A stretch of 64,000 nt of DNA. Origin: Geothrix sp. SG200. GTDB taxonomy: Bacteria; Acidobacteriota; Holophagae; Holophagales; Holophagaceae. The translations under genes were made by a program, and so were the position numbers. Of the stretch, positions 26,423-35,158 are shown piece by piece. Under the pieces are notes generated by a model. The model saw nothing but the letters and a program-made list of their open reading frames with translations, made no database searches and had not been told where the DNA came from. The number at the start of each line of letters is the position of its first letter. Positions within the stretch are counted from its first letter, which is position 1. The stretch lies in assembly GCF_022808935.1 (NCBI RefSeq), contig NZ_JAKZFR010000006.1, positions 62,001 to 126,000 of the forward strand, read 5' to 3'.

Positions 26423-28990
26423 ATGAGGTTGGGGAGCGTCTTCGTGGGATTGGGCGGCATCCGCTCCTGGCTGGCGGACCTCGCGGTGTTGCCCCTCCTG
26501 GGCGCCGCGGCCTACCTCCTCTTCACGGCCTCGGCGTCGCTACGGCCGGCGGAGGCCGCGGTTCTGATGATGGCGGCCGCGGGGCTGGTGCTGCTGGGAC
26601 GCCGGTGGCTGGCCTGGCAGCGGAGCCTGGCGCCGGAGAGTCTGCTGGCGGACTGGGCCGGCCGCATCCTCCGGGGCGATCGCGCGCCGCTCGCTCCTCC
26701 CGCGGGCATGGAGCCGGGGGACCTTGAGGTGACGAAGGCGCTCAACCTCCTCCTGGAGGAAGGCCGCCTGATGGACGGGCGCCTGGAGTCCCTCCACCGG
26801 GCCGTCCTCCGCGAGTGGGCAGACCTGGATGGGCTGATGGGGCAAGTCCAGCAGCGGTCCGGCGAGGATCGGGCGGCGCAGGTCGCGGTCCGGAAACGGC
26901 TGGTGACCTTCGGCCGCGACCTCCGGGACGTGGTGGAGCGCTCCGTGAAGGTCGACCGGATCGAACTGGAGCTGCGGCTCAGGGCGGACCAGCACCGCAT
27001 CCAGGGACAGGCTTTCAGGGCCGCCATGGAACAGGCCCAGGGGCGGCTCGAAAAGGTCGAAGGGCTGATGGACGACCTGAAGGAGACCTTCCCCCGCCTG
27101 CGGGAAGGCGAGGAATCCCTGGGGCGGCTGGCGGACGCCGGGGTGCGTCAGGGCGCGCGTCTCGACCTGGCGGTCAAGGGCCTGGCGACCCACACGCCGA
27201 GGCTCGTGGAGGAGACCCGGATCCGGGCGGAGCAGCTCCGGCGCTTCCGGACCTCGGCGGATGACCTGCGGGACCAGGCGGAGGCCCTGGCCCGCCGCAT
27301 CGAAGGCTTCAGAGTCGAATCGCAGCGGCGGATCGAATCCTTCGGCGGCGCGCAGGGAGCCATCCACGTCATCGATCAGGCGGCCCAGCAGGCCGGCCTG
27401 CTGGCGGTGAACACTGCGATCCTCGCCCAGCAGGGCGGTGGCGGGCCCCGCCTGCAGACCATCGGCGGGCGCCTCCGCGGCCTGGCCGACCAGACTTCGC
27501 AGGGGGCGGCGGACCTGGGGCGGGTCCTCGATGAGCACCAGCAGGGCATGGAGCGGGAGAGCGCGGGACTGTGGGACCTCCAGGAGGTGACGCAGCGCCT
27601 CGGTTCGGGCATTCAGGAGCTCCTCCATGTGGCAAGCCATCTGGATCAGCAGGGACAGGACCTGGAGCGGACCTTGGAGGCCCAGGTGGCCCTGGTGGGG
27701 CAGGTGCAGGAGGCCTCGGATCGCGCGGAACAGTCCCTTCTCCAAATCGGCGAGTGTTCGGCGGCCCTCCAATCGGCCCTGAGCCGCCAGTGGGGCGTGG
27801 AGGCCAAGGCGGCGGCCGAGATGGATCAGCTGGTCAGGACCGGCAGGCACATGGCCGAAGCGGGCCGCGACCTCTCCCGGATCGCCCAGAAGAACATGGA
27901 GGAGATCTGGGGGATCCTCGAAGGCCACCAGGCCCTCCGCCAGAGCGAGGCCTACCGCCAGATTGCCCACGGCGACCTGGCCAGCCTCCTGGGACCCGAA
28001 GACCGGACGGATCCCGCGTGGAACCGGGTCGCCTGGGCCAGGGCCCAGCGTCGCCCGCGCCTGCTGGAATGCATGGGGCGCGCACGCCCCTTCGGCCGTC
28101 CGGACCCGACCGGGGGGATCCGGATGCTCGTCCTGGGGCTGGATGCCCTCGGACGTCCCGAACCCTCCGCCGTGGCGGATTGGTCCTGCGACGACGATGG
28201 CCAGGCCTGGCGGCTCGTCCTCGCCGAAGGCCTCGGCGCCGAGGACCATCGACATGCCTTGCAGGAGACGCTCAGGGAGAGCCCCCTGCGAGCCTGCCTT
28301 CCGGGCACGGAAGTCCATGTCTCCGCAGAGGGGGTCGATGTCCGGCTGCCCTTCCCCTACTCGGGATTTCCCCGCTTCCTGGCAGGCCTCGGGCTCGACA
28401 TGACCGTGGACCCCGCGGCCTGGCGAGCCCCGCTCCGCGAGATGGGTCCGCGGATGGCCCCCGTGCAGCGGTTCTTCTGGTGCGGTCCGGGCATGGAGCC
28501 CGTCCGGCGGAGCAGCCTCATGCGCCTGGTCCATGCCTGGGTCCGGGATGATCCGCAACATGAGACCTTCCTGCTGGGGTTGCCCTATGAGGGGCACCGG
28601 CCACCCTGCCCCTGGCTCGCGGGGAGCGACCCGGGTGAGCGCCTCGAGGCCCAGCCGAAGGTTCGATGCCTGGGCCTGGGGGCTGACGCCACAAGCCTCC
28701 GCCCGTTCCTGAACCGCCTGCTTCAGGCCGGGGCGCAGGAAGGAGAGGGGGAAGCGGTCCTCTGCGCGGCGGCCCTGGGCCACGACCATCCGGAGGCTCT
28801 GCTCCTGCGGCTCTTCCAGGCTGGCGCGGGCATGGCCGGCGCGCCCCATCCGGATCTGGCCCCGCTCCGCGCCCGCCTTCAATCGGAGGTGCTTGGCGGG
28901 CAGAGCCCCGATCCGTACCGCGCGGCCTGGCAGCTGTTGGAGGATCTCCAGCGCAAGGGGTGGGTGCTGCCACTGCCTTCCGCGGAGTGA
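26423..28990 (+). CDS. Membrane-anchored receptor-like coiled-coil protein
   Basis: 855 residues. Two hydrophobic segments near the N-terminus (LADLAVLPLLGAAAYLLF and AAVLMMAAAGLVLLG) are followed by an approximately 480-residue helical coiled coil. Within it, IDQAAQQAGLLAVNTAILAQQ and GRLRGLADQTSQGAADLGRVL align with the signalling hairpin of methyl-accepting chemotaxis proteins, but the canonical tip (EAARAGE..G) is altered to LAQQGGGGPR. The C-terminal 300 residues are a separate unrecognised domain. It may be a chemoreceptor-derived structural or signalling protein. ATG 26423 has GAGG 6 bases upstream. Confidence 0.7.
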   Translation: MRLGSVFVGLGGIRSWLADLAVLPLLGAAAYLLFTASASLRPAEAAVLMMAAAGLVLLGRRWLAWQRSLAPESLLADWAGRILRGDRAPLAPPAGMEPGDLEVTKALNLLLEEGRLMDGRLESLHRAVLREWADLDGLMGQVQQRSGEDRAAQVAVRKRLVTFGRDLRDVVERSVKVDRIELELRLRADQHRIQGQAFRAAMEQAQGRLEKVEGLMDDLKETFPRLREGEESLGRLADAGVRQGARLDLAVKGLATHTPRLVEETRIRAEQLRRFRTSADDLRDQAEALARRIEGFRVESQRRIESFGGAQGAIHVIDQAAQQAGLLAVNTAILAQQGGGGPRLQTIGGRLRGLADQTSQGAADLGRVLDEHQQGMERESAGLWDLQEVTQRLGSGIQELLHVASHLDQQGQDLERTLEAQVALVGQVQEASDRAEQSLLQIGECSAALQSALSRQWGVEAKAAAEMDQLVRTGRHMAEAGRDLSRIAQKNMEEIWGILEGHQALRQSEAYRQIAHGDLASLLGPEDRTDPAWNRVAWARAQRRPRLLECMGRARPFGRPDPTGGIRMLVLGLDALGRPEPSAVADWSCDDDGQAWRLVLAEGLGAEDHRHALQETLRESPLRACLPGTEVHVSAEGVDVRLPFPYSGFPRFLAGLGLDMTVDPAAWRAPLREMGPRMAPVQRFFWCGPGMEPVRRSSLMRLVHAWVRDDPQHETFLLGLPYEGHRPPCPWLAGSDPGERLEAQPKVRCLGLGADATSLRPFLNRLLQAGAQEGEGEAVLCAAALGHDHPEALLLRLFQAGAGMAGAPHPDLAPLRARLQSEVLGGQSPDPYRAAWQLLEDLQRKGWVLPLPSAE

Positions 28991-29026
28991 TCTGGAAGAT
29001 CCCCGACCCTAATCCAGGTAGGTGCC

Positions 29027-29056
29027 TTGACAGCGGTGCTTCACCGCCGATACCTG
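29027..29056 (+). promoter_or_regulatory. Possible promoter before the tonB-exbD pair
   Basis: TTGACA (29027-29032) and TACCTG (29051-29056), 18 bases apart. The spacer contains a GCGGTG..CACCGC hairpin. The -10 match is weak. Confidence 0.3.
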
Positions 29057-29189
29057 ATGCAAGCGATCTTTGGACCTCCTCCAGACGGTGTGTGATCCAG
29101 GGCCCGGGATTGCCACCAACCTGATGTCCGCCGCCTTCGGTGGGCGTGGGTTCTGCGGAAGGCCACAGTCGCCACCCACAGGAGATCCC

Positions 29190-29942
29190 ATGTCCATCCT
29201 CGCGCTCCGGCGCGGCCGGGGGCCTGCCTTCCCGGACCTTCCGCCCACCCTGCAGCCCCACGCCATCCTCGCTTCGGCGCCGCCTTCGGACACCTTCCGC
29301 GCGGCCTCGCTGTCCGCCTTGACCTACCTCCTGCTCGCCGGCGGGGCCGTGGCCATCGCGTCCTTCGGGCCGAAGGTCGTCCTGGCGCCGGCGCTTCCGC
29401 CCGCCCCTCCCTGGAGACCGATTGAGCTCGACGGGCCTCCGCGCCCGCGTCCCGTCGAACGTCAGGCGCCCACAGCCACCGGGAGCGTGGGAGGCGGCAG
29501 CGCCGCCGTCACCACCGGGGCGCCCACGCGGGCGGATCCGGTGGAGCCCGCCGCGGGGCTTCCCACCTTGGATCGCCACCTGGAGGTCCCCGGGGCAGGG
29601 CCCGCGCTTCCGGGCCCCGCCATCCCGGCCACCGGCCCCGCAGGTCCCGCAGCGGGCCCGGCGATCCACGACTTCACCACCACCGCTCCGGCGATCCTCC
29701 ATCGCGTGGATCCCATCTACCCGGATCTGGCTCGCCGGGCCCATGTCCAGGGCACGGTGGTTCTGATGATGGTGGTGGATGAACGTGGCGTGCCCATGCA
29801 GGTGCGGGTCCTGGACGGCCACCCGGCCTTGCAGGATGCCGCGCTGCAGGCCGCCCGCCAGTGGCGCTTCGAACCCGCCCTGATGGATGGCCACCCGGCG
29901 GCGGCGAGCTTCCGGCTCACCCTGAACTTCCGGTTGAGGTGA
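29190..29942 (+). CDS. TonB family energy-transducer protein
   Basis: 250 residues. A single membrane segment (LSALTYLLLAGGAVAIASFG, residues 40-60) is followed by a Pro/Ala-rich periplasm-spanning stretch and a C-terminal TonB domain: PIYPDLARRAHVQGTVVLMM, VRVLDGHPALQDAALQAARQW, FEP. TonB links the inner-membrane proton-motive complex to outer-membrane receptors. The ATG has AGGAG 5 bases upstream. ExbD follows after 7 bases, but no ExbB is seen. Confidence 0.88.
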   Translation: MSILALRRGRGPAFPDLPPTLQPHAILASAPPSDTFRAASLSALTYLLLAGGAVAIASFGPKVVLAPALPPAPPWRPIELDGPPRPRPVERQAPTATGSVGGGSAAVTTGAPTRADPVEPAAGLPTLDRHLEVPGAGPALPGPAIPATGPAGPAAGPAIHDFTTTAPAILHRVDPIYPDLARRAHVQGTVVLMMVVDERGVPMQVRVLDGHPALQDAALQAARQWRFEPALMDGHPAAASFRLTLNFRLR

Positions 29943-29949
29943 GGATGCC

Positions 29950-30324
29950 ATGGTCACGAAGATCCGTAGCGACATCAACATCACGCCCCTGGTGGACATC
30001 GTCCTGGTGCTCCTGATCGTCTTCATCACCCTCGTTCCGGTCCTGCCCCGGGCCCTCGACGCCTCCCTCCCCGGGGGCGCCGGGGCCGGGGTCCCGGGAC
30101 CGATCCTCCGCCTCACCCTCGGGGCGGACGGTTCGCTCGACCTGGATGGCGTGAAGGTCACGCTGGCTGAGCTGCCCGCGCGGATCCACGCGACGACCGG
30201 GAAGGTGGTGCTCCGGGTCCACCCTTCGCTGCCCCTCCACCGGGCCACGGGCGTCCTCGACGCCGTCAAGGCGGGCCGGCCGGAAGCCTTGCCGGCCCTG
30301 ATCGCCACGCCGGAGGGCAGCTAG
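29950..30324 (+). CDS. ExbD/TolR family protein
   Basis: 124 residues. One N-terminal membrane helix carries the proton-channel Asp in NITPLVDIVLVLLIVFITLV, which is the family hallmark, and the rest is a small periplasmic domain. It works with TonB and an ExbB-type partner to harness the proton gradient. It sits 7 bases after tonB, so the two are cotranscribed. The missing ExbB/TolQ must be elsewhere. Confidence 0.9.
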   Translation: MVTKIRSDINITPLVDIVLVLLIVFITLVPVLPRALDASLPGGAGAGVPGPILRLTLGADGSLDLDGVKVTLAELPARIHATTGKVVLRVHPSLPLHRATGVLDAVKAGRPEALPALIATPEGS

Positions 30325-30370
30325 CCGCGGGTCTTTGGTACGACCTCCTGGATCGTGCTAGCCTCGACCC

Positions 30371-30728
30371 TTGTGGATCAGGGCGTCGCTGCTCGCAAGG
30401 GCAGAGGAAAGTCCGGGCTCCACAGGGTGCTGGGCCTGGTAACACCAGGGCGGGGCGACCCGACGGACAGTGCAACAGAGAGCAGACCGCCGATGGATCT
30501 TCGGATCACAGGCAAGGGTGAAACGGTGGGGTAAGAGCCCACCGCCGGACTGGCAACAGGACGGGCACGGTAAACCCCCCAGGGAGCAAGACCAAATAGG
30601 CCGGCGCACCGCGCAAGCGGCGAGGGTTGACCCGACCGAGCCGGCGGGTAGGTCGCTTGAGTTGGATGGCGACATCCATCCCAGAGGAATGACGTCCCAC
30701 GACAGAACCCGGCTTACCGATCCACCGG
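30371..30728 (+). ncRNA. rnpB: RNase P RNA component (class A)
   Basis: Catalytic RNA that cleaves 5' leaders from pre-tRNAs. The universal GAGGAAAGTCCGGGCTCC block is at 30404-30421. Helix P1 pairs GTGGATC (30373-30379) with GATCCAC (30719-30725). The 3' conserved ACAGAACCCGGCTTA is present, as is the AGGGTGAAACGGTG core near 30516. The length of about 355 bases is typical of class A. A candidate promoter has TTGGTA (30335-30340) and TAGCCT (30359-30364). Confidence 0.95.
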
Positions 30729-30746
30729 AGCCCCCGCAAGGGGGCT
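30729..30746 (+). terminator. Hairpin directly after the RNase P RNA
   Basis: AGCCCCC (30729-30735), loop GCAA, GGGGGCT (30740-30746), then TTCGCC. A second imperfect hairpin occurs at 30800-30829 within a repeated element. The rest of the gap to 31020 shows no gene. Confidence 0.5.
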
Positions 30747-31020
30747 TCGCCGGTTCAAACCGGGGGTCCCGTGCTCGCGCGCACACCCCCGGACCCCCGA
30801 GCAGAGGCTCGGCGGAGCCGTGCCCCTGCTTGACGATTTCCTCGAAGGTTCGGCTACCCTGGTGACTTCTCTGGATAGGCCTCTGACCCGCTGCCGACAT
30901 CGCTCCTGTTCCGCGCCTGGACTTGGCGCCGGGAGCCCGCGCCTGGGCTGACGCAAGGGCGCGACCCTGTGTCTTTCGCCGCGCCTCCGGGCGGGCGGAC
31001 CCCCCTTTTCGGAGATTCCC

Positions 31021-31779
31021 ATGTTCCACGACTTGACTTGCCTGGCGCGCCGTCTCGAGCGCGCCCAGGCCCTCCAGAACGAACGATTCAACCAGGCGGC
31101 CGGAGGCCGCAGCCTGTCAGTGGGCGGCGGCTTCGCGCACCTTCGCGGCGAGGCCCACCCCCTCAATCAGGCGCTGGGGCTGATCGAGCCGATCACCGAA
31201 CCAGAGCTGGAGGCCCTCGAGGCCTTCCTCGGCGTGCCCACCGTGCTGGAACTCAGTCCCGGCGCCGATCCATCGCTCTGGACGCTGCTGGCGCGCCGGG
31301 GGTACCGCCTCCACGCCTTCCAGCAGCTGTGGGCGCGATCCCTGGAGGGCCCACCTGCGGCAGGTTCGGAAGGCCTGGTCCGGCAAGCCCGGCTCGACGA
31401 GGCCGGGATCTTCAACCGCGTGGTCGCGGCAGGGTTTCTCGAGCGCGATGACTGGCGGGACCTGACGCCGCCTTTCGAGGTGTCCCTGGAGGTGCCGGAT
31501 GCTTGGGGCTTCCTGGCCTTCGTGGACGGAGAGCTGGCCGGAGGCGGCCTGCTGGGCGTCGTGGAGGGCGTGGCCCTGCTCTCGGGCGATGCGGTGCTGC
31601 CGCGCTTCCGGGCCCGCGGATTGCAGAAGGCCCTCATCGCTGCGCGGCTGGCCTTCGCGCGGGTCCGCGCCTGTGACCTGGCCTGCGCCTCCACGGCCCC
31701 GGGCACCGCCAGCCAGCGGTCCTACGAGGCCTGCGGCTTCCGGGCCGCCTACCCCAAGGTTGAGATGGCGCGGGGCTGA
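31021..31779 (+). CDS. GNAT family N-acetyltransferase
   Basis: 252 residues. The acetyl-CoA binding region is in the C-terminal half: GFLAFVDGELAGGGLLGVVEGVALLSGDAVLPRFRARGLQKALIAARL, with the R/Q-x-x-G-x-G/A loop as RFRARGLQ, and a final SYEACGFRAAYP strand typical of GNATs. The N-terminal half (residues 1-110) resembles a degenerate second GNAT domain. The acceptor is unknown. CGGAG precedes the ATG by 6 bases. Confidence 0.85.
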   Translation: MFHDLTCLARRLERAQALQNERFNQAAGGRSLSVGGGFAHLRGEAHPLNQALGLIEPITEPELEALEAFLGVPTVLELSPGADPSLWTLLARRGYRLHAFQQLWARSLEGPPAAGSEGLVRQARLDEAGIFNRVVAAGFLERDDWRDLTPPFEVSLEVPDAWGFLAFVDGELAGGGLLGVVEGVALLSGDAVLPRFRARGLQKALIAARLAFARVRACDLACASTAPGTASQRSYEACGFRAAYPKVEMARG

Positions 31780-31802
31780 GAGCCCGATGCGATAGTGGGG
31801 GG

Positions 31803-32957
31803 ATGCGCCGTCCCGCTCCCCCCACCGCCGCGCTCCTCGTGACGGCCCTGGCCTTCCACGTGGACATGCTCCTCTACTACCTGCTGGTGCCCCTGCTGCC
31901 CCGGTATGCGCGGGACCTCCATCTGAACCAGATGGAGGTGGGGATCCTCTTCGGCAGCTACGCCGTGGCCCTGCTGGCGGCCACCTTCCCCGTGGCCCGC
32001 CTCACGGACCGCTTCGGCCGCCGTGCGCCCATGCTCTGGGGCCTGGCGGGGCTGGGGATCACCACGCTGGTCTTCGCCGTGTCGAAGCAGTACTGGCTGC
32101 TGGTGCTGGCCCGCTTCCTCCAGGGCGTGGCGGGGGCGGCCACCTGGCTTCCGGGCATGGCGTTGCTGGCGGACATCTTTCCGAGCGAATCCCGGGGTAA
32201 GGCCATGGGCACGGCGTTCGCCGCCGCGAACCTCGGCGTGCTGATCGGGCCCCCGCTCTCAGGGTTCCTCGATCAGCACGCGGGCCCCACCGCACCCTTC
32301 GTCCTGGGGGCGGTCCTGGTGGCCCTGGATGCGGCGGGTCGCGCCTTCCTTCTGCCGGAGACCGAATCCGGCCAGGGGCTGCAGCTGCCTTTCCGCCAGC
32401 TGCTGTCCAATCCGACCATCCGGGTCTTCGCTGGCGCCATGGCCCTGGGTTCCTGCCTGTGGGCCCTGCTGGAATCCACCCTGCCGCTGCACCTGGACCG
32501 GCGCCTGGGCCAGTCGCCGACCCAGATCGGTCTCTGTTTCGCGGCGGCGGCCCTGGCCCACACCTTCACCTCGCCATTGATGGGTGCCCTCTCGGACCGC
32601 ATCGGGCGGGTGCGGGTGCTCCGCATGGGGCTGGTGCTGGCGGTGGTCTTCATCCCCCTGCCGGTGCTGCTGCCCCGGTCCTGGATGGTGGTACTGGCGA
32701 TGATGGGGCTGGGCAGCACGGCCAGCTTCATCATGAGCCCCTGCAGCCCCGCGGTGGCCGACCAGGTGGAGCGGCAGGGCAGCCAGAGTTTCGCCTCCGC
32801 CTTCTCCATCCTGAACCTGGCGTACTCCGTGGGCCTGATGGTGGGCCCCCTGGTGGGCGGCGCCCTGGTGCAGGGACTGGGCCTGCCTCTGGCCATGGGG
32901 CTCTCGGGGCTCGGCTTCGGCGCCTACCTGCTGGTCACGAGGAGCCTCAGCGCCTGA
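31803..32957 (+). CDS. MFS transporter
   Basis: 384 residues with 12 hydrophobic segments. The MFS motif between helices 2 and 3 appears as VARLTDRFGRRAPML and again between helices 8 and 9 as MGALSDRIGRVRVLRMG. It resembles the multidrug-efflux branch of the superfamily (proton antiport), but the substrate is not determinable. It starts 23 bases after the acetyltransferase gene, suggesting cotranscription. Its 3' end overlaps the convergent methyltransferase gene by 11 bases. Confidence 0.9.
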   Translation: MRRPAPPTAALLVTALAFHVDMLLYYLLVPLLPRYARDLHLNQMEVGILFGSYAVALLAATFPVARLTDRFGRRAPMLWGLAGLGITTLVFAVSKQYWLLVLARFLQGVAGAATWLPGMALLADIFPSESRGKAMGTAFAAANLGVLIGPPLSGFLDQHAGPTAPFVLGAVLVALDAAGRAFLLPETESGQGLQLPFRQLLSNPTIRVFAGAMALGSCLWALLESTLPLHLDRRLGQSPTQIGLCFAAAALAHTFTSPLMGALSDRIGRVRVLRMGLVLAVVFIPLPVLLPRSWMVVLAMMGLGSTASFIMSPCSPAVADQVERQGSQSFASAFSILNLAYSVGLMVGPLVGGALVQGLGLPLAMGLSGLGFGAYLLVTRSLSA

Positions 32958-33663
32958 CCCCACGGTAGATCCAGCGTTCCGCATCTTCCGACCAGGACCG
33001 GCCGTCCAGGCCGCCATAGGCTGCCACGACTTCGAAGCCCGCCGCCGCGAGGCTGGTCCGGACCTCGGTGTCCGTGGGAATCCAGATGTCGTGGCGGAAG
33101 GCCTCGCCCTGGCAGCGGCGCTCCGTGCGGATGCGGCGGCCGTCGGGACTCCAGGTGGCGCGTTCCTCGTAGCCTTCATCGGGAAATTCCAGCCACTGCC
33201 CCTCGACTTCCGCGATGGTGCGCCGAAGGGAGGAGCGGCCGGCCAGGTCCAGGAGCAGGGCGCCGCCGGGCCGGAGCACGCGGGCGAACTCGGCCAGCTG
33301 GCGGAGGTTCTCCGCGTCCGTGGCGAAATAGCCCCAGCTGGTGTAGGCGCAGAAGACGCCATCCGCGCAGCCCGCCCGGAAGGGGAGGGCGCGGAGGTCG
33401 AGGCGGGCCAGGGTCGCGGGGTGATCCTTCCGGTGGCGATCCAGGTTCATCCGGCTGAGGTCGCCCCCCACAGTTTCCCAGCCCCGGGCCACCAGGTGAG
33501 GCTGGAGGCGGCCCCAGCCGCAAGGCAGGTCCAGGACCCGGCTGCCCGGAGGCAGGTCCAGCAAGGCCGCGAGCGCCGGCCCTTCGGCGGCGGCCTCCGC
33601 GTCCTTGTCCGCGTAGATCTGGAAATAGGCGGGGTGGTCGAAGTCCCAGGCGAACCAGTCCAT
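32947..33663 (-). CDS. Class I SAM-dependent methyltransferase
   Basis: 238 residues. Motif I is VLDLPCGWGRLQPHLVARG, motif II is TVGGDLSRMNL, the post-II acidic region LARLDLRALPFRAGCADGVFC, and FARVLRPGGALLLDLAG is motif III. This is a small-molecule-type methyltransferase (Methyltransf_25/11 type). No neighbouring gene indicates the substrate. The ATG at 33663 lacks a clear ribosome site. Confidence 0.88.
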   Translation of the reverse strand: MDWFAWDFDHPAYFQIYADKDAEAAAEGPALAALLDLPPGSRVLDLPCGWGRLQPHLVARGWETVGGDLSRMNLDRHRKDHPATLARLDLRALPFRAGCADGVFCAYTSWGYFATDAENLRQLAEFARVLRPGGALLLDLAGRSSLRRTIAEVEGQWLEFPDEGYEERATWSPDGRRIRTERRCQGEAFRHDIWIPTDTEVRTSLAAAGFEVVAAYGGLDGRSWSEDAERWIYRGVRR

Positions 33664-33773
33664 GCCCGAGTGTGGCAGGGCTCGGGCGCAAAAGCAGAGG
33701 CCCGGGGGTGTGCGCGCAGCGGCCCCATGGATCCGTGCCACGCAGGCGTTGCGCGGAGACCCCCCGGAGAACA

Positions 33774-34325
33774 TCACGCTTCGTCGGTGTCCGCCTTCAC
33801 GAGCTTCACGATGGGCGTGGACTGGGGCGTGTTGACGATGCCCTTCCAGACATAGCGGGTCCCGCGCTTCTGGCCACTCTTGGTGATCAGCTTGGCCTCC
33901 TCCAGCTCGGTGAAGAGGCGGCGGAGCGTGGCCGGGGCCCAGTCGCAATCCTTGAGGTCCAGGGCCACCTGGGCCTCGAAGCTGCTGAGGGACCCCCTGT
34001 CCTGGAGGGCGCGCATCAGGTCCCCCTTCAGGTCTTCCAGTTCGGGCTTGGATCGGCGGGCCTTGGTCTTGAAGGCCGGCGGAGCGGCCACGGACGCGGG
34101 GGCAGCGGGCTTGGGCGCCGGCGGGGCCGCGGCCTGGACGGGCGCGGACGCCTGGGCCTGCACCAGCAGGCCATCGAGGTAGATGTCGCCGCGCTCGGGG
34201 CGGAAGAGCACCACCACGGAGCCGGGCGGCAGGCCTTCCTGCTGGAGCGCCGTGATGACCCGCTCCCCGATGCGAGATTTCTGGTCCGACGACAGATTGG
34301 GCGATTGGATAATAACGATGGCCAT
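33774..34325 (-). CDS. Two-domain protein: tautomerase-like N-terminus, winged-helix-like C-terminus
   Basis: 183 residues, not a recognised family. Residues 1-55 (MAIVIIQSPNLSSDQKSRIG, then ITALQQEGLPPGSVVVLFRP) resemble the beta-alpha-beta unit of 4-oxalocrotonate tautomerases, though the N-terminal catalytic Pro is absent. Residues 60-90 are a Pro/Ala linker. Residues 95-165 look like a winged helix (ELEDLKGDLMRALQDRGSLS, TLRRLFTELEEAKLITKSGQ). It might be a small regulator or adaptor. It is divergent from fur and has a strong promoter, with GGAG 5 bases before the ATG. Confidence 0.65.
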   Translation of the reverse strand: MAIVIIQSPNLSSDQKSRIGERVITALQQEGLPPGSVVVLFRPERGDIYLDGLLVQAQASAPVQAAAPPAPKPAAPASVAAPPAFKTKARRSKPELEDLKGDLMRALQDRGSLSSFEAQVALDLKDCDWAPATLRRLFTELEEAKLITKSGQKRGTRYVWKGIVNTPQSTPIVKLVKADTDEA

Positions 34326-34354
34326 AGGGGCTCCAGTATGCATACGGTTGATAC

Positions 34355-34383
34355 ATAATACGCTTTGGGTTTTCATCTGTAAA
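34355..34383 (-). promoter_or_regulatory. Sigma70-type promoter between the two-domain gene and fur
   Basis: On the minus strand TTTACA (34378-34383) and TATTAT (34355-34360) are 17 bases apart. The gap to fur is A/T-rich, so Fur or the other product could regulate from here, but no clear Fur box is visible. Confidence 0.6.
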
Positions 34384-34429
34384 ATACGATCTGTCGACTG
34401 GACCGGTTAGACTTGCCACCGAGGATTCC

Positions 34430-34930
34430 ATGCGCAAACCCAAGATCGAACGCCCCGAGGAACAGCAGCGCTTCGAAACCTTCCTGCGATCGCGGCAGCT
34501 CAAGCTGACCGGTGAGCGCCTCGAGCTGGTGGAGGAGGTCTTCGGCCAGGTCCACCACTTCGACGCAGACCAGCTGCACATGGCGCTCAAGCAGAAGGGC
34601 AAGGCCATCAGCCGGGCCACGGTGTACCGCACCCTGGATCTGCTGGTGCAGTGCGGTCTGGTGCGGAAGAGCAGCTTCGGCGACCAGCACGCGCACTACG
34701 AGGCCGTGCGCAGCAACGAGCACCACGACCACCTGATCTGCCTGAACTGCGACGCCATCATCGAATTCTTCCGCCCTGACCTGGAAGCCCTCCAGGAGGC
34801 CATCTGCCACGAGTACGGCTTCCGGCCCATGCACCACAGCCACCAGATCTTCGGCCTGTGCAAGGAGTGCCAGAGCCGCGAGACGGACGCGCCGACGCTG
34901 GCGCATCGGATGAGCCAGCTGAACGTATGA
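34430..34930 (+). CDS. fur: Fur family metal-responsive repressor
   Basis: 166 residues. The N-terminal winged helix ends in the recognition helix ISRATVYRTLDLLVQCGLV. The metal-binding dimerisation domain carries the family motif HHDHLICLNCDAIIEF (His-rich plus first CxxC Cys pair) and LCKECQ for the structural zinc. It likely senses ferrous iron and represses uptake genes, for which feoA-feoB at 42.6 kb is an obvious candidate target. The zinc-sensing Zur and peroxide-sensing PerR subfamilies cannot be excluded by sequence. Confidence 0.88.
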   Translation: MRKPKIERPEEQQRFETFLRSRQLKLTGERLELVEEVFGQVHHFDADQLHMALKQKGKAISRATVYRTLDLLVQCGLVRKSSFGDQHAHYEAVRSNEHHDHLICLNCDAIIEFFRPDLEALQEAICHEYGFRPMHHSHQIFGLCKECQSRETDAPTLAHRMSQLNV

Positions 34931-34946
34931 CGCTTTCCGGGGTTCC

Positions 34947-35102
34947 CCGCGCAACGCATGCGTTGCGCGGATCTAAGGGCGAGCGGCGCCCCTCCATCTG
35001 ATGCGGCGCGGGGCGCCGCTCCCATTCGCCCTTCCAGGGCTCATGGAGATGGAGCCTCCCCCCGGACCCCCGCGCAGAAGCCCGGCGAAGCCGGGCTTCT
35101 GC
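34947..35102. repeat. Cluster of three perfect inverted repeats between fur and add
   Basis: First a 24-bp perfect palindrome (34947-34970, centre CATG). Then GGGCGAGCGGCGCCCC pairing with GGGGCGCCGC...TCGCCC (34977-35031). Last a 13-bp stem GCAGAAGCCCGGC (35074-35086) and GCCGGGCTTCTGC (35090-35102) followed by TTATTCC, a plausible fur terminator. The 228-base gap holds no gene. Confidence 0.6.
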
Positions 35103-35158
35103 TTATTCCAACGTCCTCATCGGATGGTCGCCCGCCCCGCGAAGCGCTAGGCTAGGCC

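Noticed and set aside
34326-34429. Fur box in the fur promoter region
   Set aside because: A/T-rich, but no clear GATAATGAT-like repeats.
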